Shown: piece by piece, positions 24,291 through 35,573 of the stretch
Layout: each line of letters begins with the position of its first letter
Position numbering within the stretch: the stretch's first letter is position 1
Assembly (NCBI GenBank): GCA_026027325.1
Contig: JAMSLZ010000004.1
Span: 2,232,001 to 2,296,000, forward strand
Length of the DNA stretch: 64,000 nucleotides
From: Actinomucor elegans
Lineage: Eukaryota > Mucoromycota > Mucoromycetes > Mucorales > Mucoraceae
Direction: 5' to 3'
Notes under the pieces: generated by a model
Seen by the model: the letters and a program-made list of their open reading frames with translations, nothing else
What the model was told of the DNA's origin: nothing
Databases searched by the model: none
Position numbers and translations under genes: made by a program

Positions 24291-27200
24291 TTATACTGTG
24301 CCGTGGCATCGTCGTATTATTAATTTTTCTAGCTCCACTACTAGCACCTGAACGCAGCAGCAAATTAAGATCATGGTCCAAGACCTGCCATCGACAAAAG
24401 ATAGTTCGAGCCAAGAGGAAATACCTAATATATAATACATGTTACACATTATATTAAATATAAATGATATTAAGGATGATCTCAAAAGACCCACGTTTTT
24501 ACCTGGTGCATAGATGCCTAATATCATACAAGCAAAAGATACAATGAATGCCAATATCATCCACCTGTTTCCAAACAGACCTGCTACAAATACAGATTGC
24601 AAAATAGATCTTGACAAGAACGAATGGATCAACTGCAAAGTAGTAAGGGTTGCAAAAGCCTGTACAATGTGAATTATCATATCGTATGAGCCCATCGTGT
24701 TACACTTACCAAGGACTGTGCGGCTTCCACGGGGTATTGCAAGTGGTTTAGCGCTACTACGTAAACCGCAATGGTTAAAAGAGCAATCAACATGGATTGC
24801 ATAAAGATAATGAGCCATGTTACTTTAGTCAAGACGCCCTGTTGAGGATTACGAGGTTGGCGTTTCATAAGCCCAATTTCAGCTGGCTCTACACCGAGGG
24901 CCATTGCAGGTGGAATATCCGCTAAAGTATACGTTAGTAAAGCTGGGATGGCAGGCATTAGTGAATTTTACCTATGATATTGGCGTAAAGAATCATCATT
25001 ACTGTCAATGGCATCTCTAGATCGGCAATAGCGCAAATCAACATGAGAAAGATCTCTGCACCATTGCAACTCAAGAGATAGACAATAAACTTGAGGATAT
25101 TATCAAACACATGTCTACCTTCCTCCACAGCATCCACAATAGTCGAAAAGTTATCGTCAAGCAGGACGAGATCAGCTGCCTGCTTAGTAATTTCTGTACC
25201 TGCTTCACCCATAGCCACACCAACATCTGCTCGTTTGATAGCAGGTGCATCTATGTTATCTATAAATCAACTAGGTGCATACAAGCTGTTTGGTAGAAAC
25301 TCACCGTTGACACCATCACCTGTCATAGCAACTAGCTCACCGCGCTGTTGTAATGCAGTAACAATCTTGAGTTTGTTATCAGGACTCACTCGGGCAAAAA
25401 CGCAAGGAAAAGGATCCAGATGGATGATAGCGTCTTCTGAAAGCAGGTCTATTTCTTGGCCCAAAATAGCGCGGTTCTATTACATGTTGAGTGATGAGCA
25501 AGCGTATTTGTACTACCACATACCTTATCAGTATGATCTGCATTGAATATGCCTAATTGCGTAGCAATTGCTGTGGCCGTTTTGACATGATCTCCAGTGA
25601 TCATCATCACTCGAATGCCAGCTTCTTGACAGGTCTGTATAGCTTCTTTGACTCCTTTTTTAGGGGGATCGATTAAGCCGATCAAGCCGATAAAAGTTAG
25701 GCCTTGTTCCATGTATTCCATAGGTACCGCGGGTTCGTTAGCAGTATCTCGTGTTGTAAAATCATCTTTTGATAGTGCTAAATTAGTGTCTTTATACGCA
25801 AGCCCAAGCACTCGTAAGCCTTGACAAGCCATACGTGAGCTTTCTTTGTATACTTTTGCGTCAAAAGCGTCATCTAACGGCTCATGTGTTTCATCTGGAG
25901 AGATATAGTATTTGCATTTACGTAAAAGTTCTTCTGGAGCACCTTTACAGAGCATCAAGTCTTGATCGTTGGTGTCTTTGTAAATGACACTCATCAGCTT
26001 GCGTTCAGAATCAAACGCGTTTTCAAACACCCGTCGATAGCCTTGCTGCTCCCAGTATGATTTGCCCAACTTGGCCTTCTCGGATGCTACAACCAGTGCT
26101 ACTTCAGTAGGATCGCCTATCGCTTTCCATTCTTGTGTCTCTTCATCAAAAGTAATAGAGGAATTATTACAGAGAGAAGTAGTCATGAGAGCATACTTGA
26201 AATGCAAAGGATATTTTTGCAATGCAGTATCCAATTTTAGGCTGTGTTGTGTTATTGCAGAGATGCTGCCTTTTCTCGAATTATCATCCATACTGAAAGT
26301 ACTATCGCTTTCATTAGTTTGTTTCTCCATTTTCTCGGTGTATATGCTCTCTACCGATTTTGTATGGTTTTTTGTTAAGGATGGCGAATTGGTTGAATAA
26401 AAGATACTTCCTTGTTGAGGATCCAACAAGGTTGGTTCAGTAAATTGATATACTGTATTATCACCTGTCCATAGTTCTGAAGCACCCATTTTTCCTTCAG
26501 TCAAAGTTCCTGTCTAATACAAAGGCTAATCAAAACATAATATCGTCTTCTCAAGCAGCAATTTATACCTTATCAGAACATATCACTGTTACGCTTCCCA
26601 ATGATTCCACTGCAGGTAGCGTACGAACAATACAGTGACTACAAATTTATTTGTTAGAGAAGGGCGTTTTGATGGTACCATATTTACATACTTGGCGGCC
26701 ATTCTACGAACACCAAGAGCCATTGTCACAGTTGTTACTGCAACTAGACCCTCTGGAATAACAGAGACAGCAAGACTAGTTGATCAGCCGATTAATGAGG
26801 AGTTTTACTAAAATATTGGGCTTAACCTACCTTAATCCTACGTTCATCATATGCTTAAGGTCCTTTTTCCAGGCAATACCAATCACAACAACCAATATAC
26901 AGAGTATTATAGCTAAAATTACCAAGTATTTTCCCAGACGATCTAGTTTTTTCTGTATAGGCGTCTTGATCTTGTGTTTAGACCCTTGCTGAATAGCAGC
27001 GCTAATTTTTCCAATCTACCAACGAGGTCAACTCAAGTTCATGACTCTCAGTGAATTCCTACCTCTGTATCTTCACCAATTCTTACTACAATTCCAATGG
27101 CACGCCCACGAGCAACGGTTGTAGACATGAAAGCGTTTCCTTTACAATCACCAATTGGAATACGGCGTGTCTATAATGAGATTCAGTTAAAATGAAGCCA

Positions 27201-28429
27201 CCTACATGCATTTGCTTACCCTTGCTTCGATTGCATCGACACTCTTTTGAACAGGCAAACTTTCACCGGTCAGGATACTCTCTACGACTTGGAGCTGCGA
27301 TACTTCAACTAGACGGAGATCTGCTGGCACTGCATCTCCTTCTTCCAAGATAACTAAATCACCTGGAACTAGATCATCCGAGCTGATCAATGTTTGCTTT
27401 CCATCACGTATTACTTGAGCCTAATGAAAAGAATGTATTGGCTACTGTTCGCTAGCGTAAATAGACAAGCATTACTTTAGGTACTGACAGGTTCATTAAC
27501 GCATTGAGTGTTTTGCTCGCTTTCCATTCTTGACTAAATCCAATGACAGTATTCAGAACAATCACAGCGAAAAGGACAGCCATACTATTAAAATCTCTTT
27601 CAGCAGCTTCCACCACAGCAGCAATGATCAGAATGATCACCATAAAATCTGTTAATTGGTACCAAAGCATCTTGCTCGCACTGGGTTTAGGGGGATCTGG
27701 AAGTTTGTTATACCCATAATACTCATGCATCGCATCAATTTTACTACTGCATAGACCTACATTAGCTTGAATAGATGGATACATGTGCATGAGTTTCTCT
27801 AGCGATCGGTCAAAATAAAGTGCTTGTGGCGGCAGCAAATGGACACTAGAAGCGTTTTGCCGTGGCATTTTGGATTGTTCAGTGGCTATTTTATCAGCCA
27901 AAGGGGATACCATCAGTTCATTCATATCTTCTTGCTCACCTTTCTTGATCAGATCACGCCAATCGGACAAGTGAGGAAAATAACTAATCAGCAGCTGAAC
28001 CATGGCGATGGCGCCCTTCTTTTGATCATCTGTAGAATAAGGCTGACATCGGTAATGAATTTTGAGTCTATCCCGAAGTTCAAATACAGGCAATTGATTC
28101 ACGACGTCCCGAAATTCGATCACCTCTTCCAAGAAATCTCCAAATAAATAGAATGCCATATCTGCTTCAACCGTGCTTTTTTTCCGGATGAGGTTGCCTT
28201 CTGTACGCCCCGTGTTGAGTAAAAGGCCCTTCATCAATCGATCCATGAGCTCAGCGTTGAGGTGAGGCTGTTGGTTTCCTTTGATACGTAGATCCATGAG
28301 ATAGTGTAAGCCTTCCAGCGTTTCCGCAAGCGATACAATGGTATTATCGAACAAGTCATGGATGTAAATCTCAATTTGATGCTCAATAGAAGCCTTGCCA
28401 TCAATCTCTATCGTGTACGTATCAGTCAT
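24291..28429 (-). CDS. P2-type cation-transporting ATPase with Ca2+-pump ligand residues and a long novel N-terminus
   Basis: Twelve exons close to 1,181 residues: 28429-27476, 27420-27220, 27170-27063, 27015-26831, 26775-26692, 26638-26569, 26513-25524, 25476-25305, 25250-24972, 24921-24710, 24659-24503, 24424-24291. Motifs in order are TGES (369-372), PEGL with E491, DKTGTLT (533-539, phosphorylated Asp533), KGAPE in the nucleotide domain, and TGDGVND (916-922). Residues aligning with SERCA ion ligands are all present: E491, N984, E987, N1012 and D1016. Flanking sequence ([16 protein letters not shown]) also recalls fungal ENA-type pumps, so calcium is likely but sodium is not excluded. Residues 1 to about 225 are a soluble region I do not recognise, followed by a short segment typical of P2 pumps ([11 protein letters not shown]). 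The ATG at 28429 was chosen; an upstream open frame looks non-coding. Confidence 0.9.
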
Positions 28430-28535
28430 CTCGCGAAAGAAAAAAAAAGGGGGATTAAGGAATCGAAGCAATCACTCTTTTTCAGTTATTCGGAACATTT
28501 TATTAGATAAGAAAGGATTTCGACTAAAGCAGCTA

Positions 28536-29342
28536 TTAATCCTCCATATAGAGTCTTGGAGATAAACGAAATACCATGACTAATCCATCATCCGTACTGC
28601 TAACAATGGCTTCTACAGGCTCAGAGAAGCTCTTTTCTCGATCAATCAGCCAGTCGAATCTGAGTCTCACTGTCATGTCATATTTCTTGGCCATATCAAT
28701 TTGTGCCTGCAATGACTCAACATCGCGTTCTGGTACAAACTCGTAGAAGGACTTGCCAATAGCGTGTACAATATCTAACGAAACCAATTCCGTGGCCAGT
28801 TTTGAAGCATATACAATGTTTAATACCTCTGTAAACCGATTCAAGATCAAACAGAACCGACGTTCTTGATGTAGCTTGATACGATGTTCATTCCACACTT
28901 TGTCCATTGATAACGCATGTTGCATACGTTCCTCTCGATCATTCCAAGCACCTGCCAATTGAAGTGAGCCGTTTGGTAAGCAGATAAATACGGTATCAAC
29001 TGAATTAGCCCGCATTTTATGGTCTAAGGAATCTTCATCGTAAATGTAATTAGATCCAATCATGACATCGTGACAGTAATGAATAATAGTTTCGACTACT
29101 AAGTAAGAGCCGTCTTTGTGTAGAAATCGGTAAGAGACCATGGAAGACATTTTTTCATTGTATACATTAGCTAAATGGACCTTTCGTAAACTACCGTGAT
29201 CGCCAGGATGAAATAGATCGTATGCTTCTCTTCCAATAATTTCTTCAGGTTCCCAGCCAGTATGGTCAGTTACACTTTCTGATACATAGACAAACCTGGC
29301 ATCAGGTGTGTTGTCGAATATTGTAATCCAATTGTTCTTCAT
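28536..29342 (-). CDS. PAS-domain protein (tandem PAS, intronless)
   Basis: A single exon of 268 residues. Residues 8-110 form a PAS fold: DARFVYVSESVTDHTGWEPEEIIG, then a DLFHPGDH stretch and YRFLHKDGSYLVVET. A second, more diverged PAS-like segment lies at about 165-262 (VYASKLATELVSLDIVHAIGKSFYEFV). There is no LOV photoactive Cys motif and no GATA finger, so although it recalls the PAS region of white-collar-type proteins, it is not a blue-light receptor by sequence. It probably senses or dimerises. Its stop is only 106 bp upstream of the P-type ATPase start on the same strand, so the ATPase promoter must overlap this gene or the two are read together. Confidence 0.8.
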   Translation of the reverse strand: MKNNWITIFDNTPDARFVYVSESVTDHTGWEPEEIIGREAYDLFHPGDHGSLRKVHLANVYNEKMSSMVSYRFLHKDGSYLVVETIIHYCHDVMIGSNYIYDEDSLDHKMRANSVDTVFICLPNGSLQLAGAWNDREERMQHALSMDKVWNEHRIKLHQERRFCLILNRFTEVLNIVYASKLATELVSLDIVHAIGKSFYEFVPERDVESLQAQIDMAKKYDMTVRLRFDWLIDREKSFSEPVEAIVSSTDDGLVMVFRLSPRLYMED

Positions 29343-32139
29343 GTTTGATTAACGAGATTTTTGCTTATAAATGAAAAATTATATGGTTTGATTAACAGGA
29401 TTGCATTCCTATTTTATGGCCATGTAAAAGAAGCAAGAAAAAATAAAAGCGCTTTTATGCCTCCTCTCTCACTATCTGGTAGCCACTCATCTTGCGAATC
29501 CTGGTTTTCCTAAATAAGAATATGACACAGCCAATCTTGTCAATGGGGCCTAGATTACTCGATCCGAAGACCTTCTCGAAAATTCGGATAATTCGTCCAA
29601 TTTGCATGCTCTACAAATAAAGCCGTGCATATCAACTTTAATCGTTCAAGGTTAGTATGTCATGTATCAGGCCTAAAATGTATATGGTTGACTCGATCGT
29701 AAGTTTTTTTAATCCTCAATATAGTAGAACCCGTTTTTTTTTAAAAAGAAATGTCGATGTGTGGCGAAGTTTATTCGTTCTACACAGATTGAACTTGTTC
29801 TCAGAATGCGATCCATGTCATTTAGTTTATTGAGGAAAGTACACTGGATTTCCCATCCCACGTTGTGGATCTATATTTAAAAATGGGGTTATTTGCAAGA
29901 TAAGGAACCATATGATCCATATTCATTGACTAAAATATTTCTTATACCTTCAACTTATAAACGGAGTATATATATTGTACAGCTTATTGGATGATCGGAG
30001 ATTCTTACTGCTTTTGTTACTCGAAACCGTCTCCCTTAAAAAAGAAAAAAAATAATAATAATCATTTGATTATTCTGATTCTTTTAAAAATAGCTGAAAT
30101 AATACGAGGTTTATTGACGGATGTGATGGCATATTGAATAATTTAAAAATTGGTTTGAAGCATTATTTACAAGTTTTTTTGGGTTTTTTTTGGGTTTTTT
30201 TGGTTTTTTAATTATACGTTTACAAATCGAACTTTTTCATATGAAAGAAAAAACTCATAAAATGCATAGGTATGCTTTTATACACTGTGGACGCTTCGGT
30301 ATTATATAGTATATCCTCAAATTAAACTTTTCTTGATAAAAGATACAGCTAAATTTTCGAGAAATTTAGGTCTTGGGGAGGTCAGTCAAGGTTCCGCACA
30401 AATCTTTTCTGAGCTGGTGATTGGTCCGCGGTAATACATATGTCACTTTGACTTTCTGCATGCTGTAATGCTGGATCGATTTATGCAAGTGGGGCACTGA
30501 CGTTAGGAGGTAATAGGCACGGAACAACTAAACTGACAATGGCCTCTTCTTATTTCGCATTGATTTGTCCATCTAAAATACGAGATTATAAGATTATAAG
30601 GGTGCTTACAGTCTGAAACATGGAATTGAAGGAGGGACGGATTTTTTTTACACGAAACAAATCCTCCTTCTCCTTCTCCTCCTCCTCCTTCCCCTTTGTT
30701 TACGCAAAGTAGCACAACAGCGCGCTAGTACATCACAAGATGTGCAAGTGATAGTTATAACGCTTTGTCTCCATTGAAAAAAAAGGGGGCATTGATCAGA
30801 AAACTAGCCCCGTAGCGTCATACGAACAAAAAAAAAAAAAAAAAAAAAAACAAGATTCCGGGTACGACGGGCGTTTTGTTTATACTAGAAAGGTTCCAGG
30901 AAGGTGATATCTATCTACAAGTTTAGGGAAAGGTATACACCCATTCATCTACGTAAAATACTTCTAACTGAGTGAAGATGAAGCAAGTTTAGTTGCTTTT
31001 ATTATTATCCTTATTATGAGAACATTTATAGATCTAGTAGTTCATTCTGAACAAAAGTTGTTCATATTAAAACAGAATCTGTCAAAGAATATCTAAATGA
31101 TTATATCGAATTCATATAATTTGAAATATTTAATCATTACATTTTAGTCAAATAAAGACTACCGTACGTATAGCTGCCCATTCTGAAGATGGAATACAAA
31201 TCAAAGTTACATCGAACCTGGATTGATCATTAGATCTAGTATTGATCAGAATAAAAAAAATGTACTTTCAGTCGTTAATGTATAGTATGTTCAAAGTAAA
31301 TGAGTTCAATGCTAGCACTAATCGATACTTTAAGCTCATTTAAACATGTACTTGCCATTAAATGCGACATGTAACCAAGATCACCCCGCAAAATATAATA
31401 ATGTGGAAAACAGGATTTTCGTAAGACTATCCCTTGCTAAACGCCAAAGGACTTCAAATATTTGTTTTAATGGTATAAAATGCATTATATAGCAGATTTG
31501 CCAATCATCTTAATTATAATATCATTGCTGGTATGCAAAAATATTTTTGTGTTTATAAAACACTCAAGCTACAATGGCATTTTTAAAGGGTTAATTGGTA
31601 TTATTAAGGGTTGTATGGGTTCAAAGTGCTACTATAAGAAAATTACACCATTCAATACGCAATTAAATGACATATAATTTGTATCTAATCTGGCCATCAA
31701 CCAATAAAGTCTGATAGAATTTCATAGTGATGTGAATCTTTGAATTGTTTTTTGATGGTATATAGCCCAAGCTTGTTTATCATCATCCATATCTCATTTT
31801 GTATTATAAAGAGCGAGTAAAAACAGGTGATCGCAACCATACTACGTGAAAAATAGTTAGATATAGATTTGAATTATTCAAATACTTGGTTACATCTGCC
31901 ATCTTGTTTCTTGTAACGATCGTCAAGTGCTTATTTCCATATATAATAATATGTCTGGTTACAAAACGTTTCTATATTTAAAAAAAAAAAAAAAAATACT
32001 AGAGCCCAATGAAATGCTCTATTAATCATACACTTGTTCGATAATGATAACACTCAGACACGATTAGAATCGCTACTAAATTAATCACACTATTTTCCCT
32101 GCAAGTTCACATAAAGCATTTCGTATTTCTTTTTCCTTA
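29343..32139. other. Intergenic region with dispersed repeats and homopolymers
   Basis: No gene supported. It includes T/G-rich runs near 30172-30210, a CTCC/CCTT-rich stretch near 30660-30700 and an A run at 30830-30850. Repeat-family signatures occur near 31030, 31160-31245 and 31350-31390. The 5' flanks of the PAS and methyltransferase genes lie at the ends. Confidence 0.5.
31160..31245. repeat. Copy of dispersed intergenic repeat
   Basis: Carries GCTGCCCATTCTGAAGATG, then TTACATCGAACCTGGATTGATC, matching the order of the two signature halves seen at 19570 and 36150. Confidence 0.45.
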
Positions 32140-32877
32140 ATGACTATGAACAAAGAGTACTTGAAAGAATACTATGGCCGCGTCTTAAAATCTACAGAAG
32201 GTAGCGCTTGCAAAACATGCAATAAACCCAGCGATGAAATTTTAGATATCATGAAACTGATCCCAGACCAAGTCAAGGACAAGTATTATGGATGTGGTAT
32301 TCCTATTACCAAAGATATCAAAGAAGGCGACCGCGTTCTTGATTTGGGTTCCGGAAGTGGGCAAGATTGTTATATTATTGCTAAACTTGTTGGCCCTTCT
32401 GGTTCAGTTATTGGTATTGATATGACAGATGAACAAATCGCCGTGGCTAATAATAATATCCACGTATATGCTGAGAACCTCGGCTACAAACCCAACATGT
32501 CTTTCCGTAAGGGCTTCATTGAAGACTTGAAACAAGTCAATATTGAAGATGGTAGCATTGATGTGTGCATCTCCAACTGCGTTATCTGTTTGTCAAATGA
32601 CAAGAAGACTGTTTTCGAGGAAGTATATCGATCACTTCGCAAAGGTGGCCGATTTATTTTTTCTGATTTGTACACTTATACACCCATCCCTGACAATGTT
32701 AAGAATAATCCTCAAGTAATCAAGGAATGCCTCGGCGATGTGATGATCAAAGTACAATTTGAACAATTAGCTAAAGAAATTGGTTTTCAGGACGTTATTG
32801 TTTTGAATGACAATCAAAGTAAAGTAAACAATGTAGATTTCAATTACAGATCCATAACTTATTCTTTAACAAAATAA
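32140..32877 (+). CDS. Arsenite methyltransferase-like protein (AS3MT/ArsM family), short form
   Basis: A SAM-dependent methyltransferase, 245 residues, no intron. Members methylate As(III) bound by cysteines. The diagnostic path is visible: YYGRVLKST at 11-19, KYYGCGIP at 48-55, the SAM-binding DLGSGSGQDCY (68-78), DMTDEQI, SNCVICLSNDKKTVFEEVYR, and KECLGD (195-200). C52, C147 and C197 sit where the three arsenic-binding Cys lie in algal ArsM; C24 and C27 add an N-terminal pair. Family members usually run to about 340-400 residues, so the C-terminal region is largely absent and the protein ends shortly after the methyltransferase fold. It is convergent with cysteinyl-tRNA synthetase (63 bp between stops). 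It stands in a repeat-rich region and lacks introns, which would fit transfer but does not prove it. Arsenic activity is inferred from motifs. Confidence 0.85.
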   Translation: MTMNKEYLKEYYGRVLKSTEGSACKTCNKPSDEILDIMKLIPDQVKDKYYGCGIPITKDIKEGDRVLDLGSGSGQDCYIIAKLVGPSGSVIGIDMTDEQIAVANNNIHVYAENLGYKPNMSFRKGFIEDLKQVNIEDGSIDVCISNCVICLSNDKKTVFEEVYRSLRKGGRFIFSDLYTYTPIPDNVKNNPQVIKECLGDVMIKVQFEQLAKEIGFQDVIVLNDNQSKVNNVDFNYRSITYSLTK

Positions 32878-32940
32878 CAAGACGATGTCTACTATTATAC
32901 AATTTCTTAAACAGTAAATTTTTTTTAATGTAAAACATCA

Positions 32941-35573
32941 TTATTTGCTCATTTCTTTAAGGTATTCATCGTGGAGTTTCTTTTGCATATCCCATTCCTT
33001 TTGAAGTTTCTTCTTTCTGCTCTTAGTGACTTCCTCACCATCTTTAGTATGAGTAGGGAAACCAGTTTCATCAAACTTCGAGAACTCTTCAGAGCCCTTG
33101 AACATATCTTGGGGAGCCATCTTGCCCTTTTCAAGTTTCTCCAAACGTTTGCGCTCGCGTTCAGCAGCAGCAGCGGCCTTTTTAGCTTCCTTTTCAGCAG
33201 CAATAGCCAACTTCTTCTCACGAGCTTGAATCAGTTCTTCGCGAGGCACAAGCTTGACAAGAGCTGTGCCATCGTCTTGATCATCCAAAGAGACACCAAG
33301 TTCAACCATTTGGTTATCACGAAGAGCGTCACACATCTTGAGGACTTCAGTGTGTTCCACCTTGTTACGAGCACCGTTTCGCACTTGATCTCTGAAAGAA
33401 GACAATGCTTGTACATAAGGCATCAAAATTTCTTCTGCCTAATAATGATGGCAAAAGTTAGAACATACTCTAAACAAACAAATGACATAGCTTACATTTC
33501 CAGATGATTGACCAGCAGCAGCACCAAAGCCAATCTCGACACCGTTATCAGCAACACCAAAGATCTTCATCATGGAAGTAACCCATTTAGCAACCTTCTT
33601 TAAGAGATGTACATTCACACCCTTGGCGCCAGCAGTGTTCATATACTTGTTGGTAGAACTGATCAAATCCATGATTTCATCCATGGCAATGGGTGTATTG
33701 ATAGAGTCACAGAGAGCAGCGTGAACGGCATCTTGCTTATCCTGCAACAAAGCCAACAGCTCTTGTTCAGGTTGTCTGAAACGATGGGTAATACCACCAT
33801 CAGCCAACTCAGTGGCACCACGAGAACCATCATTTTCAATCTTGTAGACAAGAGCCTTTGTATTATCAAAGAAGTTCTTCATGGATTGTTCTAACTGAAT
33901 GGTTTCTTGCATACTTGACTTTTTGAAATCCATCTTGGCATCCCAGTTGTGAAGCAAGAAAAAGATACGCAATTGACGAGCGGAATAGGTCTTTAAAGCT
34001 TCATTGATGGTAATAAAGTTCTTTAAACTCTTACTCATCTTTTGACCTTCAACGTGCAAATGGCCAGCGTGCAAGAAATAGTTGACCCATTGCTTACAAT
34101 CATAATGAGCTTCTGATTGTGCTATTTCGTTATCATGATGAGGGAAAGCTAAATCAACACCACCAGAGTGAATATCCATGTTCTCGCCGAGAACAGCACT
34201 GGCCATAACGGAACATTCAATGTGCCAGCCAGGACGACCTTGAGACCAAGGAGAGTCCCAAACAGGCTCTCCAGGCTTGGAGGCCTTCCATAAAGCAAAA
34301 TCATTGGGGCTCTTTTTACCTTGAAGCTTACTACCCAAAGAACCTTCACCATCCTCAATCAATGCAGTGTCACCCTTGGACCAAGGCTCAAGTTTAGCGT
34401 AATGATGACCCTTGTGGCCGTCATAACGAGATGTGTCAAAATAGACGGATCCATCAGCAGTGTATGCATAACCATTGTCGATAATCTTTTGAACGTAGTC
34501 GATAATCTCTGGAATGTATTCGCTGACACGCGTTTGAACATCAGGTGCACGGACGTTTAATGCTTCCATATCTTGGAAATAGTTGGCTTCCCAATAAGCA
34601 GGGAGATCACGGAAGATCTTGGGATCATTTACCTCGTGTCCTTTCTATTATAGATGGTTAGATATTTGTATTGAGATACATGCAAGTACTTTACTCTAGT
34701 ATCTAAATAGGCAGAAACAATATCTTGAGAAGCAACCAACAGTTCATCTACAGATTCCTTGGTAGGATTATCTAGTTTAGCTTGTGCGTTCTTGATAGCA
34801 ATATAAGAAACGTCCTAATGCAGTTTCGAGTCAATATCATTTCGGCATCAATAAATACCATCTTACTAAAGCACTATAGATCATCTTAAACTTTTCATCC
34901 AAAACAACTGCCTTAGCAACCTCTTCTGGGGTCATTTTCTCTTTAAACTCGGGCCAATTCTCAGTAGCGAGCTTGACAAGAGCAGGATCAAGCTTTTTCA
35001 ACTTTTGATTAGCAAATTCTAACCAGGCTTCTTGTACTAATGTCATAGTCTCTTTATCTAATTGAGCGGTTTCTTTCTTCAAGTTTTCGAAAAGATATTG
35101 CTGACGAGCACGCAAGATGATTTTGTCGTCAATATCAGTAATGTTTTGAACGAACAAAACATCGTATTTGAAATAGTCTTCGAGAATGCGACGAATAATA
35201 TCCATACTCAAATAAGTTCTAGCATGACCCATGTGAGAGGCATCATAAACAGTAGGTCCACAGTTGTACCAAGTGACACGTCGACCGCTCTTGGGGATAA
35301 ACTCGGTCTATTTTGAAAGTTAACACGTCTGATTATCACAAAAGCAATACAACCTACCTTTGTCTTGGTAAGTGAGTTTTGGAACTTTAAAGTAGGTGTA
35401 GGCTTGGCAGTGGGAGTAAGCCATTGAGGTTGCTGTCTAGACTTGACAGTGGTTGATTCTGTTGACATTTGAAGACGTTGGGCTTTAAAGATGGGGGCTT
35501 TCGCGGTAATAAAGTGTTTCGATAAGTTAGTTGAACGGCGTAATAATAAAGTCGAAAAATGCACAATACGCAT
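32941..35573 (-). CDS. Cysteinyl-tRNA synthetase, probably dual-targeted
   Basis: A class I aminoacyl-tRNA synthetase charging tRNA-Cys. Exons 35573-35358, 35307-34867, 34814-34695, 34644-33496 and 33438-32941 give 807 residues. Motifs are [15 protein letters not shown], with the HIGH-type HMGH at about 97-100, zinc ligands C88 and the IECS and FPHHDNE stretches, and KMSKS near 461. The C-terminal part is a Lys/Glu/Ala-rich helical extension ending [11 protein letters not shown], as in eukaryotic cytosolic CysRS. The first ATG gives [21 protein letters not shown], Arg/Ser-rich and without acidic residues, fitting a mitochondrial presequence. A second in-frame ATG 35 codons later (MSTEST) would give the cytosolic form. 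One gene may therefore serve both compartments. Confidence 0.95.

Noticed and set aside
25091..25546. 151-codon plus-strand frame opposite the P-type ATPase
   Set aside because: It is the antisense shadow of conserved ATPase exons, whose motifs and splice sites are unambiguous.
28430..28471. Upstream in-frame ATG of the P-type ATPase
   Set aside because: The added residues come from a run of T and lack coding character. The ATG at 28429 begins the plausible protein.
30503..30715. Minus-strand frame with a Gly/Glu-rich stretch
   Set aside because: The Gly/Glu run comes from a CTCC simple repeat; the rest lacks any protein signature.
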